Shown here in pieces: positions 1 through 5,198 of a stretch of DNA of 9,989 nucleotides. Below the pieces are notes generated by a model, which saw nothing but the letters and a program-made list of their open reading frames with translations, had not been told where the DNA came from and ran no database searches. The position numbers and the translations under genes were made by a program. Each line of letters opens with the position of its first letter. The stretch's first letter is position 1. Source of the stretch: an uncultured Clostridia bacterium (GTDB taxonomy: Bacteria; Bacillota; Clostridia; Oscillospirales; Ruminococcaceae); assembly GCA_945910715.1 (NCBI GenBank), contig CAMDZU010000028.1:1-9989 (forward strand), given 5' to 3'.

Positions 1-5
1 GCAAT

Positions 6-12
6 CCCCTTT
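6..12 (-). promoter_or_regulatory. Probable ribosome binding site of the next downstream gene, cut off by the window edge
   Basis: On the minus strand the last bases of the window read AAAGGGG followed by ATTGC. This purine-rich block resembles the Shine-Dalgarno sites of the other genes here, and a start codon just beyond the left edge would have normal spacing. The inference is that another minus-strand gene follows mfd closely, but no coding sequence of it is visible. Confidence 0.35.
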
Positions 13-38
13 CAACAATAGCGAGGGCAAATCAAATC

Positions 39-53
39 GGGGCGAGCAGCCCC
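39..53 (-). terminator. Short GC-rich hairpin after mfd, weak terminator candidate
   Basis: Just after the mfd stop codon the minus strand forms a five-pair GGGGC/GCCCC stem with a five-base loop. It is followed by GATTTGATTT, which is T-rich but not a true run of T. It could weaken transcription past mfd or simply be a spacer structure. The short stem and the likely ribosome binding site about 30 bases further on argue against a strong terminator. Confidence 0.25.
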
Positions 54-58
54 ATCAG

Positions 59-3000
59 TCACCCCACCAGCTCTGTCAGCACCGCCCTCATCAGCTTCAG
101 CGGCGGCTCGTTTTTATCAAGCTTGACCTTGACGTTTACCTTGCCCTTGAAATTCAGTTCAACCCGTCCGTCAAGGACCGTATTCAGCCTTGCCACCCTT
201 TCCATATCGGGCGTTGCCGTGTAGAAAAGGATATAATCGCCGCTTTGCACGATTTCGGTTATGCCTGCCTCCTGAGCCATATTCCTCAGCTGTGCAACGT
301 CGATAAGTCCGTAAACCGCTCTTGGAATATCTCCGTAGCGGTCGATAAGCTCGTCGGTAACGTCCATTGCGTCATCTTCGTTGCGTATAGAGGCAATTTT
401 CTTGTAGCAGGCAATCCGCTGTGCCTGATTGGAAATGTAGTTTTCGGGAATGTATGCGTCGATTTTAACGTCCACAAGACATTCTTCCTTTACCTCGGGA
501 GCTTCGCCCCTCTGCTCCGCAACCGCCTCATTCAGCAGCTTAAGATACATATCATATCCCACGGCGCTCATGTGTCCCGACTGGCTCTGTCCTAAAATTG
601 AGCCTGCGCCCCTTATTTCAAGGTCACGCATGGCAATGCGGAAGCCAGAGCCGAACTGGGTAAACTCCCTTATTGCGTCAAGACGCTTTGCCGCCACCTC
701 GGACAGCACCTTTCCCCTTTTGAAGGTGAAATAGGCGTAAGCACGCTTGTTTGTTCTGCCTACACGTCCTCTCAACTGGTGCAGCTGGGCAAGTCCCATA
801 TAGTCCGCATTTTCGATAATCAGCGTGTTGCAGTTGGGCACGTCAACCCCCGTTTCAATAAGGGTGGTGCATACAAGAATGTCGATTTCGTGTTCGGTAA
901 GCTTCCGCCAGACCTCCATCAGCTCGTCCTCCTCCATTCGTCCGTGGGCAAGACCTATGTTTGCATCGGGGACAAGCTCGTGTATTTTTGCGGCGCACTG
1001 GGAAATTGACTCAATGCGGTTGTGGATATAGTAAACCTGACCGTTGCGGCGCAGCTCCTTGTGTATAGCCTGCCCGATAACGCCCCAGTCGTGTTCAAGA
1101 ACGTAGGTGGTGATTGGCTGTCGATCCTGTGGGGGAGTTTCAATAACGCTCATGTCACGGATTCCCGACATTGCCATATTAAGGGTTCTTGGAATCGGTG
1201 TTGCGGAAAGGGTGAGAATATCCACTCCCGCAAACATTTCCTTGAACTTTTCCTTATGATTAACGCCGAAACGCTGCTCCTCGTCGATAATAACAAGCCC
1301 TAAATCCTTGAACTCAACGTCGTCCTGCACCAGCCTGTGAGTGCCTATTATCATGTCAATTGAGCCTGATTTAAGCTTTTTCAGTATTTCCTTTGCCTCT
1401 TTCGGGGTGCGGAAACGGGAAAGCAGCTCGATTTTTACGGGATAGCCCTCCATACGCTTTGTTACCGTCTGGAAATGCTGCCACGCAAGAACGGTGGTTG
1501 GGCAGAGCAGAGCGCACTGCTTGCCGTCCATAATGCACTTGAAAGCCCCACGGAGAGCCACCTCGGTTTTGCCGAAGCCAACGTCGCCGCAAAGCAGTCT
1601 GTCCATTGGCGAGCCGCTTTCCATATCCGCCTTTATTTCCGCAGCACAGCGCAGCTGGTCGTCCGTTTCCACATAGTTGAAATGGTTTTCGAAGTCCTCC
1701 ATTTCCTCTCCGTCCTTGGAAAAGGCGTAGCCCTTGCTTTTAAGCCGCTTAGCGTAAAGCTCGATAAGCTCCGCCGCCATTTCCTTTGCGGCGGTTTTCG
1801 CCTTGGTTTTGGCTTTCTGCCACTGGTCGGTGTGCAGCTTGGACAGCTTCACCGTGTTAAGGTCGGCGTTGCCTATATACCTTGAAATAAGGTCAAGCTG
1901 GGTAACGGGCACATAAAGCACGTCCGTGCCTGCGTATTTTATCTTGATGTAGTCCTTGCTTACCTTGTCGCTTGTAAGCTTCTGCACTCCCTCGAAAACG
2001 CCTATGCCGTAGCTGTTGTGTACAACAAGGTCGCCTATGGTTATATCGTTGAGGGAGTTTATTATTTCCGCTTTTTTCCGCTTGGGAGGCTTGCGCTTGG
2101 CGATTGTCACCGCCGTATGGGAAATGCAGGCGTATCTTGCAAGAGGATAGTCGTAGCCTGCGGAAAGAGTGCCGCGGCAGACGTAAATCCTGCCCGAAAC
2201 AAGCTTTTTCGGATTTTCGGAATAGTCAGCCATAAGCTTTTCGTCACGGAGATCGTCTGCAAGAGTTCTTGCCGCCTTTTCCGTGCCTGCAAAGACAATT
2301 ACGGAGTAGCCCCTGTTCACAAAGTCCGTAAGCTCCTCGCAAAGCACCTTAAATTCGCCGCTCCACGGGGAAAGCCGTATTGCCTCAATGTTCATCAGCT
2401 TGCCAAGGCTTAAATCTCCTCCTCGGAGGAACTGCTCGAAATATGCGGCGGCTTTTTTGTTCACTGCCTCGGAGTATTCGTTTTTGGTGAGAATGTAGCG
2501 GTCAAGTCCCTTGCAAAGCTCACCGTCCTCGAAAAGCAGCTTTAAATCCTCGCTGTGCTGATTGGCGGCGGCACGGTAATTCTCGTTACAGTTGGTATAT
2601 TCACATATAATTATACTTTCGGTATAGTCAAAAAGGCTTGCTTCTTCCTCATAGCATAAAGGGAAATATTTGTCGGGATTTATTGTTACCCCCGATTTCA
2701 GCTTGGCAAAGTCCTTGTTGAGCATACGCTTGACCTGCTCGGCGTTTTTGCCCCTGATCGCAGAAGAAAGACTGTCGATTTTCTCTGCAAGGACGTCGCT
2801 GCTTTCGAAAAGTGTTTCCATTGCAGGGGCAATTTCAATCTGCTTTATGGTGTCCACACGGCGCTGGGTTTCTATATCAAAGGTGGAGATTGTGTCAACC
2901 GTATCTCCCCACATTTCAATGCGGACAGGGGTGGAGAAGTTTATGGGGTAAATGTCCACAATTGCGCCACGGACGGAAAACTGGGAAACACCCTCAATCT

Positions 3001-3502
3001 GGTCGCACCGTGAAAAGCCTGCGGCAAGGAGCGCACTGATAAGCTTTTGCTGGGGGATTTCGTCCCCGGGCTTTATGGTGATTGTCCTGTCAAGGAGTAC
3101 CTTTCTGGGGATTGTAAGCTGTCCTGCTCCGTCGGGAGCGGCAATTACCATATTTATCTGCCCCGTGGCAAGCTTGTAAAGCACGTTTATGCGGCGGTAT
3201 TCGTATTCACGGGAAACCACCTCCACGTTGCCTAAGGTTAAATCCTTTGCAGGATAAAGCAGGCATTTTTCCTCGCCGCACATTGAGTTTATATCCTCGC
3301 AAAGACGGCTGCCCTCGCTTTCGCTGTCGGCAAGGACAAGAATGGGAGAGGGAATGTTTTCATAGGCGAGAGCGGAGAGGAAATGCGCCTTGTGAATGTG
3401 GGAAAGCCCCGTCATCATAGATGGCAGGGTATGTTTTTTGATTTCGTCAACAAGCTGTCGGTATTCGGAGAGATTGCCTGCGACGGTGCGGAAGTATTCC
3501 AT
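59..3502 (-). CDS. mfd: Transcription-repair coupling factor Mfd
   Basis: Mfd is a cytoplasmic ATP-driven DNA translocase. It recognises RNA polymerase stalled at DNA damage, pushes it off the template and recruits UvrA for nucleotide excision repair of the transcribed strand. The 1147-residue length is normal for the family. The first 300 or so residues form the UvrB-like module, including the FSVRGAIVDIYP and PVRIEMWGD stretch near residues 175-200. A lysine-rich linker then leads into the RNA polymerase-interacting domain around residues 480-575, recognisable by GDLVVHNSYGIGVFEG. The RecG-like motor follows, with Walker A GDVGFGKTE near residue 641, DEEQRFG near 740 and SATPIPRTL near 767. 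The later motor motifs ETGVDVPN and QLRGRVGR are also present, and the C-terminal TRCF domain makes up the last 150 or so residues. The start at 3502 has GAGG about nine bases upstream. It lies 162 nt after the transporter gene and may have its own promoter. No key residue appears to be missing. Confidence 0.98.
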   Translation of the reverse strand: MEYFRTVAGNLSEYRQLVDEIKKHTLPSMMTGLSHIHKAHFLSALAYENIPSPILVLADSESEGSRLCEDINSMCGEEKCLLYPAKDLTLGNVEVVSREYEYRRINVLYKLATGQINMVIAAPDGAGQLTIPRKVLLDRTITIKPGDEIPQQKLISALLAAGFSRCDQIEGVSQFSVRGAIVDIYPINFSTPVRIEMWGDTVDTISTFDIETQRRVDTIKQIEIAPAMETLFESSDVLAEKIDSLSSAIRGKNAEQVKRMLNKDFAKLKSGVTINPDKYFPLCYEEEASLFDYTESIIICEYTNCNENYRAAANQHSEDLKLLFEDGELCKGLDRYILTKNEYSEAVNKKAAAYFEQFLRGGDLSLGKLMNIEAIRLSPWSGEFKVLCEELTDFVNRGYSVIVFAGTEKAARTLADDLRDEKLMADYSENPKKLVSGRIYVCRGTLSAGYDYPLARYACISHTAVTIAKRKPPKRKKAEIINSLNDITIGDLVVHNSYGIGVFEGVQKLTSDKVSKDYIKIKYAGTDVLYVPVTQLDLISRYIGNADLNTVKLSKLHTDQWQKAKTKAKTAAKEMAAELIELYAKRLKSKGYAFSKDGEEMEDFENHFNYVETDDQLRCAAEIKADMESGSPMDRLLCGDVGFGKTEVALRGAFKCIMDGKQCALLCPTTVLAWQHFQTVTKRMEGYPVKIELLSRFRTPKEAKEILKKLKSGSIDMIIGTHRLVQDDVEFKDLGLVIIDEEQRFGVNHKEKFKEMFAGVDILTLSATPIPRTLNMAMSGIRDMSVIETPPQDRQPITTYVLEHDWGVIGQAIHKELRRNGQVYYIHNRIESISQCAAKIHELVPDANIGLAHGRMEEDELMEVWRKLTEHEIDILVCTTLIETGVDVPNCNTLIIENADYMGLAQLHQLRGRVGRTNKRAYAYFTFKRGKVLSEVAAKRLDAIREFTQFGSGFRIAMRDLEIRGAGSILGQSQSGHMSAVGYDMYLKLLNEAVAEQRGEAPEVKEECLVDVKIDAYIPENYISNQAQRIACYKKIASIRNEDDAMDVTDELIDRYGDIPRAVYGLIDVAQLRNMAQEAGITEIVQSGDYILFYTATPDMERVARLNTVLDGRVELNFKGKVNVKVKLDKNEPPLKLMRAVLTELVG

Positions 3503-3573
3503 TTGTATTACCTCTGTTTATGGTAAGGATTGCTGTTGGAGCAGATAGGGCGGCTAAGCCTTTTCTGCATATT

Positions 3574-3601
3574 AAAGGCAAGGGGATTAACCCCTGCCTT
3601 T
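3574..3601 (-). repeat. Eleven-pair hairpin in the mfd leader
   Basis: The arms AAAGGCA-GGGG and CCCC-T-TGCCTTT pair fully apart from one bulged base, around a five-base TTAAT loop. On the minus strand the stem ends in TTTAATAT, so it lacks the T-run of a standard intrinsic terminator. It could be a leaky terminator for the transporter transcript, an mRNA-stabilising hairpin at its 3' end, or a structure in the mfd 5' leader. Which of these applies cannot be decided from the sequence. Confidence 0.45.
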
Positions 3602-3620
3602 TAAGTAAATAATATGTTCC

Positions 3621-3639
3621 GTTATACTTTAAGTATAAC
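3621..3639. promoter_or_regulatory. 19-bp palindrome, possible operator
   Basis: The inverted repeat GTTATACTT-T-AAGTATAAC is exact on both arms around a single central base. Its size and symmetry are typical of a binding site for a dimeric regulator. As RNA it would form only a seven-pair AT-rich stem, so a DNA role is more likely. It overlaps the candidate -10 element of the mfd promoter. No regulator is encoded nearby that could be linked to it. Confidence 0.35.
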
Positions 3640-3640
3640 A
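3632..3640 (-). promoter_or_regulatory. Candidate extended -10 promoter element for mfd
   Basis: The minus strand reads TGTTATACT, an extended -10 (TGn) followed by TATACT, which matches TATAAT in five of six positions. No convincing -35 box lies 16-18 bases upstream; extended -10 promoters often lack one. It would start transcription near 3625, giving an mfd leader of about 120 nt. AT-rich spacers produce such matches by chance, so this is only a candidate. Confidence 0.3.
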
Positions 3641-3664
3641 CTTTCGCCTTAATGGGAATAAAGC

Positions 3665-4321
3665 TTACTCCTCCTCAGCCGTCTTGACCTGAACGCTCTC
3701 AACCGACTTGTTTGCAGGAATAGTCTTGACAAGTACCTTTGCTACCGCTGCGCCTAAAACCGTGCAGGTGATTGCCTCGATAAGTCCGTTTATTCCTACG
3801 AATAAAACGCCGAAAACAAATGGGTTAAAGGAGCCTAACATTTCCATAAGTCCCTGAATAAACTCTGTGCTGCCGAAAAGGACAATAAGCAGTACAAGGA
3901 AGAAAACCGTGTTGGAAAGCGCACCCGCAAGTCCTGCCACTGCGTAGGAAATAACCTTTGTCTTGTCAATTTTCTTTAAAGTCTCATAGGTAAGTCCTGC
4001 AAGGAAGCCCGAAAGAATTCTGGGAACAAAGCACATTAACGCCGTGAAAATCGGGTTGATTCCAAGCAGAGTTGCGCCGAAAGCGCTTTTGCCGAAGCAT
4101 TCAAGGAAAGAAAGCAGTCCGAACACTCCGCCGAGGAATGCCCCTGCACTCTTGCCAAGTACGATTGCGCCGATGATTACGGGGATAATGAGTATTGTCA
4201 TTTCCACTACACCGATTTTGATAAGCCCAAGACCCGTTACTTCAAGCAAAATCATAATTGCAGTAAGTACGGCGAGCTGTACCATGCGCAGGATTTTTAC
4301 GCTGTTTGTTCTCTGTGTCAT
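3665..4321 (-). CDS. ECF transporter S component, probably for pantothenate (PanT-like)
   Basis: This is a predicted 218-residue integral membrane protein of the substrate-binding (S) subunit type of energy-coupling factor vitamin transporters. Such subunits work with a shared EcfT/EcfA module, which is not encoded in this window. About six hydrophobic segments are visible, roughly at residues 12-30, 40-57, 60-75, 88-110, 125-150 and 165-198. A polar, acidic tail of about 18 residues follows. The glycine- and small-residue-rich helices and the GALSNTVFF motif near residue 133 fit the family. The substrate is inferred: the gene directly follows coaX, and PanT genes are known to pair with coenzyme A genes. 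The start at 4321 is preferred because AAAGGAG lies five bases upstream. An in-frame ATG at 4396 would add 25 residues but lacks a ribosome binding site and sits inside a hairpin. Folate, queuosine precursor or another vitamin remains possible. Confidence 0.72.
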   Translation of the reverse strand: MTQRTNSVKILRMVQLAVLTAIMILLEVTGLGLIKIGVVEMTILIIPVIIGAIVLGKSAGAFLGGVFGLLSFLECFGKSAFGATLLGINPIFTALMCFVPRILSGFLAGLTYETLKKIDKTKVISYAVAGLAGALSNTVFFLVLLIVLFGSTEFIQGLMEMLGSFNPFVFGVLFVGINGLIEAITCTVLGAAVAKVLVKTIPANKSVESVQVKTAEEE

Positions 4322-4326
4322 AAAAT

Positions 4327-4333
4327 CTCCTTT
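4327..4333 (-). promoter_or_regulatory. Ribosome binding site that fixes the transporter start
   Basis: AAAGGAG is followed five bases later by the ATG at 4321. It is the only good Shine-Dalgarno match near either possible start and so decides for the shorter protein. It lies three bases from the foot of the 4337-4363 hairpin, so folding there could affect ribosome access. Confidence 0.75.
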
Positions 4334-4336
4334 GCT

Positions 4337-4363
4337 GACGCCCCGTATGACGACGGGTGCATC
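4337..4363 (-). other. Hairpin with a single bulged A directly upstream of the transporter ribosome binding site
   Basis: On the minus strand, GAUGC-A-CCCGU pairs with ACGGGGCGUC across a six-base CGUCAU loop. That gives ten pairs including one G-U, with one unpaired A in the 5' arm. The structure sits between coaX and the transporter start. It could be a translational control element, an mRNA-processing site or part of a larger regulatory RNA. An alternative fold pairs CGGCG with CGUCG using part of the same bases, so the region could switch. I do not recognise it as a known riboswitch class. Confidence 0.45.
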
Positions 4364-4381
4364 GCCGGGTTGAATATATTT

Positions 4382-4397
4382 AATGGGTTTCCCCATT
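4382..4397 (-). other. Perfect GAAA-tetraloop hairpin after coaX
   Basis: The minus strand reads AATGGG-GAAA-CCCATT, a perfect six-pair stem closed by a GNRA tetraloop. It begins seven bases after the coaX stop codon. GNRA loops are often stable caps or docking points for tertiary contacts. It contains the alternative upstream ATG of the transporter frame within its stem, which would hinder use of that start. It may act together with the hairpin at 4337-4363. Confidence 0.45.
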
Positions 4398-4404
4398 GCC
4401 CGCT

Positions 4405-5181
4405 TTAATTTCTTCTGCTGTTTTTTCTGTAAATTATGCGCAGACCCTCAAGTATAAGCGTGGGATTTAAAATAAACTCACGCTTGCAGTAGGGCTTTAT
4501 GGTTGCGGCAAAGCCGCCCGTTGCAACCACCGTTGCCTTTTCAAGTCCCATTTCCTGCTCAAACCGCTCGATAAAGCCGTCAATCATGCAGGCAACTCCT
4601 ATAAGCACCCCTGACCGCATACTGTCCACGGTGTTTGTGCCGATTGCCTTTTTGACAGGGTCGGCGCTGATAAGAGGCAGCGCCGCCGTCTGCCTTGAAA
4701 GAGCCTCAAAGGAAATCCGCACTCCGGGGGCGATTGTAACTCCCAGAAATGCGCCGCTTTTGTCAAGGGCGTAAATCTTGTTTGCCGTGCCAAGGTCGAT
4801 TGTAATACAGGGAGTTTTGTAAAGTTCCTTTGCGGCGACTGCGCCGCAGACCAAATCAGCGCCAAGTGTTGACGGGTCGTCAATTTTTATGTTTAGTCCT
4901 GTTTTTACCCCTGGTCCAACGATTAGCGGCTCTACTCCGCAGAGCTTTTCGATTGCCGCCTTTATCTGTCCCGTTACGGGAGGAACAACGGAGGAAATTA
5001 TTGCTCCGTTTATTTTATTCTTATCCACATTGTTCAGTGAGAATATGTCGTCAAACATTATTGCGTACTGGTCGGACATACGGGCGCTGTTGGTGTCAAC
5101 ACGGGATTCCATAACCAGCTTATCATTGTCAAACACACCAATGCAGATATTGGTGTTGCCTGCGTCGATTGCTAATATCAT
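4405..5181 (-). CDS. coaX: Type III pantothenate kinase CoaX
   Basis: CoaX phosphorylates pantothenate to 4'-phosphopantothenate with ATP, the first committed step of coenzyme A synthesis, in the cytoplasm. The 258 residues match the family's usual length and ASKHA fold. Visible motifs are AIDAGNTN at residues 4-11 (phosphate-binding loop with Asp6), LGADLV at 106-111 with the conserved Asp109, IDLGTANK at 128-135, IAPGVRISFEALSRQTAALP at 150-169, and ATGG at 220-223. Family members often read GADR; here the Arg is Leu and the following residues also differ, which I take as a lineage variant rather than loss of function. The start at 5181 has AAAGG nine bases upstream, and the gene follows the YfhO-family gene by only 17 nt. 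It is probably co-transcribed with the upstream genes and functionally paired with the downstream transporter. Confidence 0.95.
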   Translation of the reverse strand: MILAIDAGNTNICIGVFDNDKLVMESRVDTNSARMSDQYAIMFDDIFSLNNVDKNKINGAIISSVVPPVTGQIKAAIEKLCGVEPLIVGPGVKTGLNIKIDDPSTLGADLVCGAVAAKELYKTPCITIDLGTANKIYALDKSGAFLGVTIAPGVRISFEALSRQTAALPLISADPVKKAIGTNTVDSMRSGVLIGVACMIDGFIERFEQEMGLEKATVVATGGFAATIKPYCKREFILNPTLILEGLRIIYRKNSRRN

Positions 5182-5198
5182 TTTGTTTTTCCTTTCGT

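Noticed and set aside
3447..3641. A 64-codon minus-strand open frame covering the mfd leader and start
   Set aside because: It overlaps the mfd start in another frame, spans the 3574-3601 hairpin and gives a protein with no recognisable pattern. The mfd start has its own ribosome binding site.
4322..4396. A 25-residue N-terminal extension of the transporter subunit from the ATG at 4396
   Set aside because: No Shine-Dalgarno sequence precedes it and its ATG is buried in a perfect tetraloop hairpin, while the ATG at 4321 has an ideal site. The extension would also place two strong hairpins inside coding sequence.
4322..4404. A known riboswitch (folate, preQ1, guanidine or pan motif) in the coaX-transporter spacer
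   Set aside because: I compared the visible stems and loops with what I recall of these classes and none fits well. The leader is therefore reported only as an unassigned structured RNA.
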